From contig JBEGTJ010000026.1 in NCBI GenBank assembly GCA_041179465.1, positions 1 to 28,149 of the forward strand: DNA of 28,149 bases, written 5' to 3'. The first letter of the stretch is position 1, and the number at the start of each line of letters is the position of its first letter. A program made the position numbers and the translations under genes. Shown piece by piece: positions 15,042 through 22,625 of the stretch. Source of the stretch: TMED14 sp041179465 (GTDB lineage Bacteria > Bacteroidota > Bacteroidia > Flavobacteriales > Schleiferiaceae). Under the pieces are notes generated by a model that had not been told where the DNA came from, did no database searches, and was given only the letters and a program-made list of their open reading frames with translations.

Positions 15042-15503
15042 ATGCCGCTCGTCGACTGGAACGAACTACCTGCCGAATCGCGCTTTTGGTGCTTTGTGGC
15101 CGACCGACCTTGGACGGCTGAAGAAGAACCGCAGCTCGTTCGCGGGCTTCAATCCTTATGTGCCGGCTGGGCCGCGCACGGCGAGCCGGTGTATGCGGGA
15201 TTCCAGCTCGTCGAACAGCGCGTTGTTGCTTTAGCCGCCGACGAAGCACGCACCGCCGCCAGCGGATGCAGCATCGACAGCCGAATGGCCGCCCTTCGCG
15301 CCCTCGGTGAGCAGCTCGGCCTCGACTGGCTCGGACGAATGCACGTGTACGTCGACCGCGGACAGGGCTGGGAACGCTTGAAAATCAGCGAAGCCCGCCA
15401 AGCCCAAGGGCGCTTTCTCGACAGCGTGGCTTCGACCAAAGGCGGCTGGACGCCGGTCCGACCCATCGAGGGCTCGTGGCTCAAGCCAGTCGCCAGCAAC
15501 TAG
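15042..15503 (+). CDS. Conserved Bacteroidota protein often labelled 'ABC transporter ATPase'
   Basis: 153 residues. The pattern LVDWNELPAESRFWCFVADRP near the start, a central AADEARTAASGCSIDS segment and WLGRMHVYV match a small family found in Bacteroidota next to Fe-S operons. There is no Walker A, Walker B or signature motif, so the customary ATPase label has no support. Function is unknown. The gene starts two bases after the CCG-protein gene and is the last of the operon. Its stop codon and last residues (VASN) are supplied by the first unit of the tandem repeat at 15490. Confidence 0.8.
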   Translation: MPLVDWNELPAESRFWCFVADRPWTAEEEPQLVRGLQSLCAGWAAHGEPVYAGFQLVEQRVVALAADEARTAASGCSIDSRMAALRALGEQLGLDWLGRMHVYVDRGQGWERLKISEARQAQGRFLDSVASTKGGWTPVRPIEGSWLKPVASN

Positions 15504-15559
15504 CAGCCAGCAACTAGCAGCCAGCAACTAGCAACGAGCAACGGGCAGCCAGCTACTTG
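15490..15559 (+). repeat. Tandem 14-base repeat, five units
   Basis: The unit CAGCCAGCAACTAG occurs exactly at 15504-15517 and 15518-15531, near-exactly at 15490-15503, and degenerately at 15532-15545 and 15546-15559. It fills the gap between two convergent genes and contains the stop codons of both (15501-15503 plus strand, 15553-15555 minus strand). There is no T-tract, so it is not a simple intrinsic terminator. Confidence 0.85.
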
Positions 15560-15987
15560 CGCAGCAAATAGGCCTTCGTGGCTTCCTGTTCAATCGGGTA
15601 GGTAAAGGGAACGTTCGCGAGTTCCGCCTTAGGTACCCACACGGCGCGTTCGCCGTCCTCGTCGGGGACGGCCACAGTAGGGTGCGTAGCAAACGACATG
15701 GGCCCTACCGCCGTAACGCGGTAAAAGAAGCTGAATACCTGCACCTCGGGGTCAAACGCCGAAACCACGGGGAACTCGTTGAAGAAAACCAAGTTTTCGA
15801 CGGCCACGTCCAGCTGAAGTTCCTCCTGAAATTCGCGCACCAGGGCCTCGCGAATGCCTTCGCCCCACTCGACCCCGCCGCCGGGGTACTTGACGAGGGG
15901 TTGGCCGCGAAAGCGCTCGGCGCTCACCAGCACCCGCCCTTGGGCATCTTCTAAAAATCCGTAGACGCGGACCGTGCGCTTGCTCAT
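15553..15987 (-). CDS. Nudix hydrolase
   Basis: 144 residues. The Nudix box is complete: G37, E43, then R51-E52-F53-Q54-E55-E56 (GGVEWGEGIREALVREFQEE), which binds the divalent metal for cleavage of nucleoside-diphosphate-linked substrates. The substrate cannot be told. The TYPIEQEATKAYLLRK tail completes the fold. It is the last gene of the DUF4920-cytochrome-mnmD-nudix operon, overlapping the mnmD stop by ATGA. Confidence 0.9.
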   Translation of the reverse strand: MSKRTVRVYGFLEDAQGRVLVSAERFRGQPLVKYPGGGVEWGEGIREALVREFQEELQLDVAVENLVFFNEFPVVSAFDPEVQVFSFFYRVTAVGPMSFATHPTVAVPDEDGERAVWVPKAELANVPFTYPIEQEATKAYLLRK

Positions 15988-16613
15988 GGGGTCAAAGGTC
16001 GCACGACGCGGAGCATTTCGCGCTTACCCGGAGGACCTTGGGGACGGTCCACTTGCCATCCGCGCGCAGAGAGTGCCCGCCGCACGACCCCTTGGGCGCA
16101 GTAGGTGACCCAGATTCCGCCGGGCCGAAGCAGTTCCAGCCAGCGGTGCAGCATAGCTTCGGCCCAAAACTCGCGCTGCACGCCGGGACCAAAGGCGTCG
16201 TAGTACACGAGGTCAAATTCCGCCGCAGGGAGCGGGGATTCCAGCGTCACCGGCTCGGTGTGGACAGTTAGCCCCGCCAGCCACGCCCGTTCCTCGGCCG
16301 ACCACCCCATACGTTGGGCGTAGTCGATTTGTTCGTCCTCAGGCAGCGGGTAGGCTTCCCAGGCTTCGTACGCAAGCTCCAAGCCTTCGTGAGCCGCCCA
16401 GCGGCGGGTGAGGATGGCGTTGAGGCCGGTACCAAGGCCCATTTCGGCGACGCGGACTTGGGTAGCGCGCGGGTTGCGGGCGCGCCAATGAAAAAACCCT
16501 TCGGTCCCAAAGACGTGCTGGGCTTCCCGAAGGGCTCCGTAGCGGGAATGAAATTCCGCCGCAAAATGCGGGTGAACCGCCGACCACGAACCGTCTGCCG
16601 TGGGCTGCAGCAC
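15984..16613 (-). CDS. mnmD: tRNA 5-methylaminomethyl-2-thiouridine methyltransferase, stand-alone MnmD
   Basis: 209 residues. The SAM-binding loop is AEMGLGTGLN, preceded by EFHSRYGALREAQHVF, a signature of the MnmD/MnmC1 family. YYDAFGPGVQREFW is the conserved DAF segment. MnmD methylates nm5s2U34 in the wobble position of several tRNAs. In Escherichia coli it is fused to an oxidase (MnmC); here the oxidase part is absent, as is usual outside Proteobacteria. The start is a GTG (16611-16613) overlapping by one base the stop of the upstream cytochrome gene. Confidence 0.88.
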   Translation of the reverse strand: MLQPTADGSWSAVHPHFAAEFHSRYGALREAQHVFGTEGFFHWRARNPRATQVRVAEMGLGTGLNAILTRRWAAHEGLELAYEAWEAYPLPEDEQIDYAQRMGWSAEERAWLAGLTVHTEPVTLESPLPAAEFDLVYYDAFGPGVQREFWAEAMLHRWLELLRPGGIWVTYCAQGVVRRALSARGWQVDRPQGPPGKREMLRVVRPLTP

Positions 16614-17062
16614 TACTCTTGAACTTTGATGCCGCGAATGCGGTCTAAGGGACCGGGGCAGTGCTGCTGGTGGCAGGATTCGCAGGTCGCAATTACCGTG
16701 TTAAACGCCTCAATCTGGGCCTCACGGTTGCCCTGCTGGCGCAGGGCCTCGGCCAACGCATCGAGGTTGCTGAGGTAGGCCTCGGCAAAACCCGGAAAGC
16801 TCTCTTTGATTTCCTCAGGCTTGGTAGGCTCCGCGGTTTTGATGGGCTCGTGGGCGGCGCGCAGCGACTCGACGTCGGCCAAAGTCAAGGTGCCGGCCTG
16901 GGCCTTGGCCTTGAGCTCTTCCATGTCGGCCGTCATTTCGCGCATCGTGGCCGCCAAGCCGCTGGGCTCGGCCACCCGAGAGCTGCGCTTTGGTGCCGGC
17001 GCTTCCTGCTGGCAGGCCGCGAATACGGCCAGAAAGGCCAAGGCAAACGCCGGTTTACTCAT
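16613..17062 (-). CDS. Cytochrome c-type lipoprotein
   Basis: 149 residues. A lipoprotein signal peptide (MSKPAFALAFLAVFAAC, lipid-attached C17) precedes a charged helical body and a single haem motif CESCH (127-131) near the C-terminus, the position seen in cytochrome c'/b562-type four-helix bundles. It is probably a periplasmic, membrane-anchored electron carrier or sensor. A second cysteine follows closely (HCPGP). The start at 17062 is chosen because the signal peptide begins there; 14 further in-frame codons upstream lie inside the DUF4920 gene. The two genes overlap by eight bases. Confidence 0.82.
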   Translation of the reverse strand: MSKPAFALAFLAVFAACQQEAPAPKRSSRVAEPSGLAATMREMTADMEELKAKAQAGTLTLADVESLRAAHEPIKTAEPTKPEEIKESFPGFAEAYLSNLDALAEALRQQGNREAQIEAFNTVIATCESCHQQHCPGPLDRIRGIKVQE

Positions 17063-17606
17063 GGTCGTGACCTTCAGCTGCTCCTTCGGCGGCGGCCTCG
17101 CCATGTCCTTCTGACTCGGTAGAGGCTGCCGGCTTCTGAACTAATGCCACGCCCGAAGCCATAACGGTCAAGCGAACCTCAGGCTGGGTGATCGCGGCGA
17201 CCGCGCTGTCGGACTCGTTGGCGTCGCGCGCCTGCTCCTGCAGCCACTCCACGCTCAAAACTTCTTTCTTCACCGCACCGGCCACTGTAGCCACTTCACC
17301 GCTGGCATCCATCGGAACAAAAAATCCGTAGTCCTTAAATCGAACCAGGGCCGTGGTCGCGGAGTCCAACTGGACTTCCATCCAGCATCCCTTCGTCTGG
17401 CACACCGCCTGAATGGGCGCTTCAAACGTGACCCAAATGGAGTCACTCGTTTCAAGCTGCTGGAGCACTTCAGCGCCGGTCAGCACTGGGGTTCCGATGG
17501 CGGCAGAATCGCCGAAGTAGTCGTACACCACTACCTCTTCGGCGGGAGTTTGATTGCAGGAAGCAAGCAGCACTGCAGCTGCAGTAATAGCGAGAATGAA
17601 ACGCAT
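17055..17606 (-). CDS. DUF4920 lipoprotein
   Basis: 183 residues. A lipobox (VLLASC, C17) ends the signal peptide starting MRFILAITAAA. The body matches DUF4920: IQAVCQTKGCWMEVQL with the conserved Cys-Gly-Cys-Trp segment, VRFKDYGFFVPMD and the AAITQPEVRLTVMASGV end. The role is unknown; the paired cysteines could bind metal or act in thiol chemistry. The C-terminal tail (EGHGEAAAEGAAEGHDHE) is rich in His and Glu and may bind metal. First gene of the four-gene operon. The start at 17606 is set by the signal peptide, and a -7 box lies 19 bases upstream. Confidence 0.85.
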   Translation of the reverse strand: MRFILAITAAAVLLASCNQTPAEEVVVYDYFGDSAAIGTPVLTGAEVLQQLETSDSIWVTFEAPIQAVCQTKGCWMEVQLDSATTALVRFKDYGFFVPMDASGEVATVAGAVKKEVLSVEWLQEQARDANESDSAVAAITQPEVRLTVMASGVALVQKPAASTESEGHGEAAAEGAAEGHDHE

Positions 17607-17625
17607 AATAAAGGGTTTTACGCCG

Positions 17626-17633
17626 CAAAAATA
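17626..17633 (-). promoter_or_regulatory. -7 promoter box of the DUF4920-nudix operon
   Basis: Minus strand TATTTTTG, a full match to TAnnTTTG. It ends 19 bases before the DUF4920 ATG and is only two bases from the opposing ilvE box. Confidence 0.55.
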
Positions 17634-17635
17634 CG

Positions 17636-17643
17636 TACCTTTG
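17636..17643 (+). promoter_or_regulatory. -7 promoter box of ilvE
   Basis: TACCTTTG, a full match, 42 bases before the ilvE ATG. Two bases separate it from the divergent box at 17626-17633, so polymerase binding at one site would block the other. Confidence 0.6.
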
Positions 17644-17685
17644 CGGCGCTTTGGCGCGGACGTCAAGCACAACCCTTTATTGCCC

Positions 17686-18735
17686 ATGAAGATTATCCGC
17701 ACCACCCAATCCCGCTTGAGTCAAGTTGACTTTGCGAACCTCGGTTTTGGTTCTGGATTGGCTGACCACGCCTTTTACGCCGAATTCGCCGACGGAAGTT
17801 GGGACGAGGGCCGCGTTGAACCCTACGGCCCCTTGAAGCAAGGGCTGGCCCTTCACGCGCTGCACTACGGTCAGGCCGTGTTTGAAGGCCAAAAGGCCTA
17901 CCGCCAAGCCGACGGCGGAATTGCCGTCTTTCGCCCGCTGGACAACGCCAAGCGCCTCAACCGCAGCGGCGAGCGCATGATGATCCCTGCCCTTCCCGAA
18001 CGCCTTTTCATCGACGGCTTGGACGCGCTGATTGCTGTGGACCAAGAATGGGTTCCGCGCGGCGCGAACCAATCGCTGTACCTGCGTCCCTTCCTGTTCG
18101 GCAGCAGCGAATTCATCACGGCCCGCCCTTCCGAAGAATACACGTTTGGCATTGTTACCAGCCCCTCGGGCGAACTCTACACGAAGCCGGTCCGCGTGAA
18201 GGTGGAACGCCACTTCACCCGCGCCACCTCAGGCGGAGTGGGATTTGCCAAGGCCGCGGGCAACTACGGCGGCGCCTTTTTGGCGACCCGCGAAGCCGTG
18301 CAGCAAGGCTACCAGCAGGTTTTGTGGACCGACCACCACAACCACGAGTACTTTGAGGAGGCCGGAACCATGAACGTCGCCTTTGTCGTGCGCGGAACCC
18401 TCATCACTCCCGCCCTCAGCGACCGCATCCTAGCGGGCATTACCCGTGACTCCATCCTGACGCTTTGCCGCGAATGGGGTATTGCGGTGGAAGAACGTCC
18501 GATTGCGGTGGCCGAAATCGTCGACGCCGCCAAGGCCGGCGAGCTCAACGAAGCCTTTGGAATGGGTACCGCCGCGGTGGTCAGTCCGATTGAGGCTTTT
18601 GGCATGGACGACGTACTGCACTCGGTACCGGTGCCCGAGGACGGCATCGCAGCGCGCGTGCGCGCGGCCCTTGCCGACATTCGCTACGGACGCGCCGAAG
18701 ACCGCCACGGTTGGATGCACCGCGTGGCCCTCTAG
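17686..18735 (+). CDS. ilvE: Branched-chain amino acid aminotransferase
   Basis: 349 residues. A fold-type IV PLP enzyme that transfers amino groups between glutamate and the keto acids of Leu, Ile and Val. The PLP lysine is K189 in FAKAAGNYGG. Other family features are ALHYGQAVFEGQKAYR near residue 57, LYLRPFLFGS at 131 and EEAGTMNVAFV. Length and motifs fit the eukaryote-like (type II) BCAT group. The ATG at 17686 is chosen over an in-frame upstream extension, which is antisense to the DUF4920 gene and crosses its promoter. A strong terminator follows, so it is probably monocistronic. Confidence 0.95.
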   Translation: MKIIRTTQSRLSQVDFANLGFGSGLADHAFYAEFADGSWDEGRVEPYGPLKQGLALHALHYGQAVFEGQKAYRQADGGIAVFRPLDNAKRLNRSGERMMIPALPERLFIDGLDALIAVDQEWVPRGANQSLYLRPFLFGSSEFITARPSEEYTFGIVTSPSGELYTKPVRVKVERHFTRATSGGVGFAKAAGNYGGAFLATREAVQQGYQQVLWTDHHNHEYFEEAGTMNVAFVVRGTLITPALSDRILAGITRDSILTLCREWGIAVEERPIAVAEIVDAAKAGELNEAFGMGTAAVVSPIEAFGMDDVLHSVPVPEDGIAARVRAALADIRYGRAEDRHGWMHRVAL

Positions 18736-18757
18736 CCTGAAACGCAAAGACACCCCA

Positions 18758-18789
18758 TGCCCTTGACCCCGTCAAGGGCATTTTTTTTT
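18758..18789 (+). terminator. Rho-independent terminator after ilvE
   Basis: A perfect 10-base-pair stem TGCCCTTGAC (18758-18767) / GTCAAGGGCA (18771-18780) with a CCC loop is followed by nine T (18781-18789). Confidence 0.95.
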
Positions 18790-18816
18790 GCGGGGGCGGG
18801 ATGCGTTAGGGCGGGC

Positions 18817-19395
18817 CTACATTCCCAGCCGCTTCTGCACCATTACCTCTACCGCTTGGCAAAGGGTGAGTGGGTCTTGGGCGCGCCACGACGCAGCTCT
18901 GAAGCGCGGACCGGACCAGATGTAGCGACCCAGGCGTGCCCGGGCGACTTCGTCGGCGACGTGGTCGCGAAAGTTGAGCCCCACAATCCATCCGCCCTCG
19001 CTTTCGACTTCTTCAGCCCATTCCGCGTAGTAGTCGGGGTCGTCGGCGTGAAAGTTCAGCAGGTTGTCGCCCACGAGGACAAAGCGCACAATGCCTTCGG
19101 CCAGAAGCGGATCCGCCACGCGGCGCTTGAACTCCATTACGTCGTTGTGCAGGGCGTCGTTCCATTCGCCGAGCAGCTCGATCACTGCACAGCCCTCGGC
19201 GTAGTCGACAAAGAGCACCTTGAGAAACAAGGTTTCGCAGCCGATGTCGTCCCAGTCGGGGTGGATCACAAAATCGTACATCTGGTGGTAGGCACCGTTG
19301 GCCGGAGCCCCCTGATCGAGAAAAAACGGGCTCCGCGGATCCGCCGCCGCAAGATATCGAGTGCGCCAAGCGCTGTGGGGTTGAAGCGAATGCAT
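18817..19395 (-). CDS. Conserved hypothetical protein (Bacteroidota)
   Basis: 192 residues, soluble, acidic, without signal peptide or membrane segment. Distinct stretches are RTRYLAAADPRSPFF, FVIHPDWDDIGCETLFLKVL and ELLGEWNDALHNDVMEFKR, followed by LVGDNLLNFHADDPDYYAEW. I recall similar proteins in Flavobacteriia with no assigned function, and I recognise no enzyme motif. It is convergent with ilvE and divergent from the epimerase gene. A weak TACCTTCT on the minus strand near 19429-19436 could be its promoter but is a poor match. Confidence 0.8.
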   Translation of the reverse strand: MHSLQPHSAWRTRYLAAADPRSPFFLDQGAPANGAYHQMYDFVIHPDWDDIGCETLFLKVLFVDYAEGCAVIELLGEWNDALHNDVMEFKRRVADPLLAEGIVRFVLVGDNLLNFHADDPDYYAEWAEEVESEGGWIVGLNFRDHVADEVARARLGRYIWSGPRFRAASWRAQDPLTLCQAVEVMVQKRLGM

Positions 19396-19415
19396 ATCCG
19401 AGTGAACTGTGGCGC

Positions 19416-19423
19416 TAAGTTCG
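19416..19423 (+). promoter_or_regulatory. Possible -7 box of the TIGR01777 epimerase gene
   Basis: TAAGTTCG, one mismatch to TAnnTTTG, 12 bases before the ATG at 19436. Confidence 0.35.
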
Positions 19424-19435
19424 CGTTGAGAAGGT

Positions 19436-20320
19436 ATGATTTACTGCGTTACCGGAGGAAACGGCCTCGTCGGCCGAGCGGTTCAGAACGAACTTGAAGC
19501 GCAAGGACATGAAGTCCGCATTTTGACGCGCTCGCCCCGCAAAAAAGGAGAATTTGCCTGGAATCCGGCCCAAGGCACGGTGGACCTGCGGGCCCTCGAG
19601 GGCGCCGACGCCCTCATCCACCTGGCGGGCGCGTCGGTCTCCGAACGCTGGACGGCCCGACACAAAAAAGCCATTATGGACAGCCGGGTCCAAGGATCGG
19701 AGGCGCTGTACCGCGCCCTGGAGCAGGTTAAATCGCGGCCCGAAGTGATCGTAAGTGCCTCTGCTGTGGGCATTTACCCCAACAGCTTGGATCGCGTCTA
19801 CACGGAACGCGACGGCGGCGCGCCCGGATTTCTCGGCGACGTCGTCCGCGCCTGGGAGGCCCAAGCGGACCGCTTCGAGGCCCTGGGCCTTCGCGTGGCC
19901 AAACTGCGCATTGGCATCGTCCTTGGCCGCGGAGGTGGCGTGCTGGGAACGCTTCTTCCGGTGTTCCGCTGGGGCCTCGGAAGTGCCCTCGGAAGCGGTC
20001 GGCATTGGATGCCCTGGATCCATGTCGACGACCTCGCGCAGATGCTGATTCGCTTGGCCAACGACCGCAGTTTGCGCGGAGTGTGGAACGGCGTAGGTCC
20101 CGAATCCGTCACCAACGCCGACTTCAGCCGCACGCTCGCCCAAGTCCTGAAGAAGCCCTTTTGGGCCCCGGCCCCGCCAGCATGGGCCTTGCGCCTGGTG
20201 CTGGGCGAAATGGCCCAAATTGCCCTCATGAGCACCCACTGTTCGAGCGCCAAGTGGCAGAAGATTGGCTTTGCGTACCGCTTCAGCGAACTGCAGCCGG
20301 CGTTGGAAGACCTGGTCTAA
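19436..20320 (+). CDS. TIGR01777 family NAD(P)-dependent epimerase/oxidoreductase (YfcH-like)
   Basis: 294 residues. An atypical short-chain dehydrogenase: nucleotide-binding loop TGGNGLVG (6-13), a conserved LIHLAGASVSERWT segment, SASAVGIYP, and a C-terminal region (PPAWALRLVLGEMAQIAL to SSAKWQKIGFAYRF) matching the DUF1731 tail of the YfcH family. The substrate is unknown in this family. It is followed 17 bases downstream by a small membrane-protein gene with its own possible promoter. Confidence 0.9.
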   Translation: MIYCVTGGNGLVGRAVQNELEAQGHEVRILTRSPRKKGEFAWNPAQGTVDLRALEGADALIHLAGASVSERWTARHKKAIMDSRVQGSEALYRALEQVKSRPEVIVSASAVGIYPNSLDRVYTERDGGAPGFLGDVVRAWEAQADRFEALGLRVAKLRIGIVLGRGGGVLGTLLPVFRWGLGSALGSGRHWMPWIHVDDLAQMLIRLANDRSLRGVWNGVGPESVTNADFSRTLAQVLKKPFWAPAPPAWALRLVLGEMAQIALMSTHCSSAKWQKIGFAYRFSELQPALEDLV

Positions 20321-20325
20321 ACGGC

Positions 20326-20333
20326 TACCTTAG
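20326..20333 (+). promoter_or_regulatory. Possible -7 box of the small membrane-protein gene
   Basis: TACCTTAG, one mismatch to the usual TACCTTTG, four bases before the ATG at 20338. It lies in the 17-base gap after the epimerase gene. Confidence 0.4.
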
Positions 20334-20337
20334 CGGA

Positions 20338-20841
20338 ATGTACCGCGATTCCTTCCGCATTCCTCAAGCCTTTTTGTGGATCCTCGCAATCACTGGCGGC
20401 TCTACCCTCGTCATGATGATCGCTGTAGCGAGCCAAGACGGATGGAATTCCGAAGCCCTGATCGCCGCCGTGCTGGTCACGGGAATTCAGGCATTCACGG
20501 CCTGGCTCATTCGCCGGCCCTGCCGCATTCAGGTGGCGGAATCGGGAATCGACATTTCGTACCGCCCCTTTAACCTTGGCCCCAAGCACGTCGATTGGAA
20601 CGACGTGGTGCAGATCAACCACCGCAAAGTAGACCCGATGGGCGACTTCATGGGATACGGGGTGCGCATGACGGGCTGGAAGCGCGCCGACCGCGTCATC
20701 GCCTATGCGTTTGAAGAAGGCCGCTACGCGTTTTTTGTCCGCAAAGACGCACCCAGCTTTGGCTTCCAAATCACCCAGCCCGAGGCTTGGGAGGCTGTGC
20801 TCGAGCACGCGGCCGCCCGCGGGATTGAGGTCTTGCGCTAA
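20338..20841 (+). CDS. Small membrane protein of unknown function, possible PH-like domain
   Basis: 167 residues. Two hydrophobic segments (about 8-28, LWILAITGGSTLVMMIAV, and 42-60, LIAAVLVTGIQAFTAWLI) are followed by a soluble domain rich in short strands (IDISYRPFNLGPKHVDWNDV, then YGVRMTGWKRADRVIAYAF). That pattern resembles bacterial PH-like membrane proteins, but I do not recognise a named family. The start at 20338 agrees with the TACCTTAG box and the membrane segment. Its TAA stop overlaps the stop of the convergent ABC gene within CTAA. Confidence 0.7.
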   Translation: MYRDSFRIPQAFLWILAITGGSTLVMMIAVASQDGWNSEALIAAVLVTGIQAFTAWLIRRPCRIQVAESGIDISYRPFNLGPKHVDWNDVVQINHRKVDPMGDFMGYGVRMTGWKRADRVIAYAFEEGRYAFFVRKDAPSFGFQITQPEAWEAVLEHAAARGIEVLR

Positions 20842-22625
20842 TCCTGAGATCCGAAAAACTGCTTGGCGTACAGGTTGGCGTACACGCCACCGGCCTCGAG
20901 CAATTCCGCGTGGGTGCCCTGCTCCACCACCTTGCCCTGCTCCAAGACCGCAATGCGGTCGGCGTGCAGCACCGTAGCCAATCGGTGGGCCACCACTACC
21001 GAGGTGCGGCCCTGGGTAATTTTCTCTGTGGCCCTTTGAATCCACGCCTCAGACTGGGAATCCACCGACGACGTGGCCTCGTCCAAAATGAGCACGTCAG
21101 GGTTCGCTAAGTAGGCCCTCAAGAAGGCCAGCAGTTGGCGTTGGCCCGTCGACAGCATGCCTCCGCGCTCCTTGACGTCGTAGTCGAGTCCGCCCGGCAG
21201 GCCCTCCAAAAAGTCCTTAATGCCCATTTCGGCAGCGGCTTCCCAAATGCGGGCGTCGGGCATGCTTCGGTACAGTGTGACGTTGTTGCGCACCGAATCG
21301 CTGAACAAGAACACGTCTTGCTGCACCAGCGCCAGTCGGCTGCGCAGGGCGTTGACGTCCCAGTCGGCCACCGACACTCCGTCGACGCGCACGGTGCCCT
21401 GGTTCGGGTGGTACATTCCGGCCAAGAGGCCGATGAGCGTGGACTTTCCGCTGCCCGTCGAGCCCACCAGGGCCAGCATTTCGCCGGGGCGGGCACGCAA
21501 ACTCACGCCGTGCAGCACCTGCTGGTCTTCGAGGTAGCCAAAATTCACCTCTTCAAACGCTACCTGCCCTTGGAGCCGGGGCGCCGAGTGGCTTCCGGGG
21601 CGCTCGAGCTGGTCCGTGCTTTCCACGAGCTTGAGCACGCGGTCGCTGGCAACCATGCCCATTTGAAGCGTGTTGAATCGGTCCGCGAGCTGGCGCAGCG
21701 GACGGTAGAGCATGTTGATGAACATGATGAGCGCGGTAAGGTCACCGATGCTCACGCTGCCCGGATCCACCAACGAACGCCAGCCTCCGTACCAAATGGC
21801 CAAGCCAATGGAGAGCGCCGAAAGCATGTCGATGATGGGGAAAAACAGGGAGAAGTACCAAATGCTTTTGATGTTGGCGTCGCGGTGGCGCTGGTTGATG
21901 GCGTCAAACCGGCGCGCCTCTTCGCCTTCGCGGCCAAAAAGCTGCACCACCGCCATGCCCGTGATGCGCTCCTGAACAAACGAATTCAGGGCGGCGACCT
22001 GGTTGCGGACGTCGGTGAACGCCCCCTTGATGCTCTTCTGAAACCACCGCGTGGCCACGTACAGAATCGGAACGACTGAAAGGCTAACCGCCACCATTCC
22101 CGGATCGAACAGTAAAAACATGGCGACGACCATGACCGCAATTTTGAACAGGTCGCCAAAAATGACCAGCAGGCCCTCGGCGAAGATGTCGGCCATCGTC
22201 TCGACGTCGCTCACGGTTCGCGTCACCAGCTGGCCTACCGGAGTTCGATCAAAAAAAGCAGCCCGGTACTGCAAGAGCTGTCCAAAAAGCCGCACGCGCA
22301 CGTCGCGAATCACCTTCTGCCCCAACTCGTTGGTCGAGAGCACAAAAAACCACTGTCCGATTCCCTCGAACACCAGCGTAAGAATGAGTGCCGCAATGCT
22401 CCAGCGCAGCATGCTGAGGTCGCCGTCCTCCACCGCAAAATCCACCGCGACCTGCACCAGGTAGGGGCGAACCGTCGTGACGGCCCCGAGGGCTACGCTC
22501 AGGACCCCGGCCCCCAAAAGCAGCGACCGGTAGGGCGCCGCGAAGCGGAGCACCCGGCGAAGCACGGCCCAGTCAAAAGCCTTGCCGCTGACGCTCTTAG
22601 ATGTAGTGGGGGTTTTCTCGGCCAT
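20838..22625 (-). CDS. ABC exporter, membrane and ATPase domains fused (MsbA-like)
   Basis: 595 residues. The transmembrane domain (about 25-320, six helices, e.g. LLLGAGVLSVALGAVTTV and IAVMVVAMFLLF) is fused to a nucleotide-binding domain with Walker A GSTGSGKST (388-396), signature LSTGQ (491-495), Walker B VLILDEA (511-517) and H547. It acts as a dimeric half-transporter in the inner membrane; lipid or drug export is plausible but not shown. The ATG at 22625 is preferred to an in-frame one 33 bases upstream because it overlaps less of truA; the overlap with the end of truA is still 29 bases, so the two form an operon. Confidence 0.92.
   Translation of the reverse strand: MAEKTPTTSKSVSGKAFDWAVLRRVLRFAAPYRSLLLGAGVLSVALGAVTTVRPYLVQVAVDFAVEDGDLSMLRWSIAALILTLVFEGIGQWFFVLSTNELGQKVIRDVRVRLFGQLLQYRAAFFDRTPVGQLVTRTVSDVETMADIFAEGLLVIFGDLFKIAVMVVAMFLLFDPGMVAVSLSVVPILYVATRWFQKSIKGAFTDVRNQVAALNSFVQERITGMAVVQLFGREGEEARRFDAINQRHRDANIKSIWYFSLFFPIIDMLSALSIGLAIWYGGWRSLVDPGSVSIGDLTALIMFINMLYRPLRQLADRFNTLQMGMVASDRVLKLVESTDQLERPGSHSAPRLQGQVAFEEVNFGYLEDQQVLHGVSLRARPGEMLALVGSTGSGKSTLIGLLAGMYHPNQGTVRVDGVSVADWDVNALRSRLALVQQDVFLFSDSVRNNVTLYRSMPDARIWEAAAEMGIKDFLEGLPGGLDYDVKERGGMLSTGQRQLLAFLRAYLANPDVLILDEATSSVDSQSEAWIQRATEKITQGRTSVVVAHRLATVLHADRIAVLEQGKVVEQGTHAELLEAGGVYANLYAKQFFGSQD

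Noticed and set aside
15490..15559. Bidirectional terminator between the convergent genes
   Set aside because: The repeat is direct, not inverted, and lacks T-tracts on either strand.
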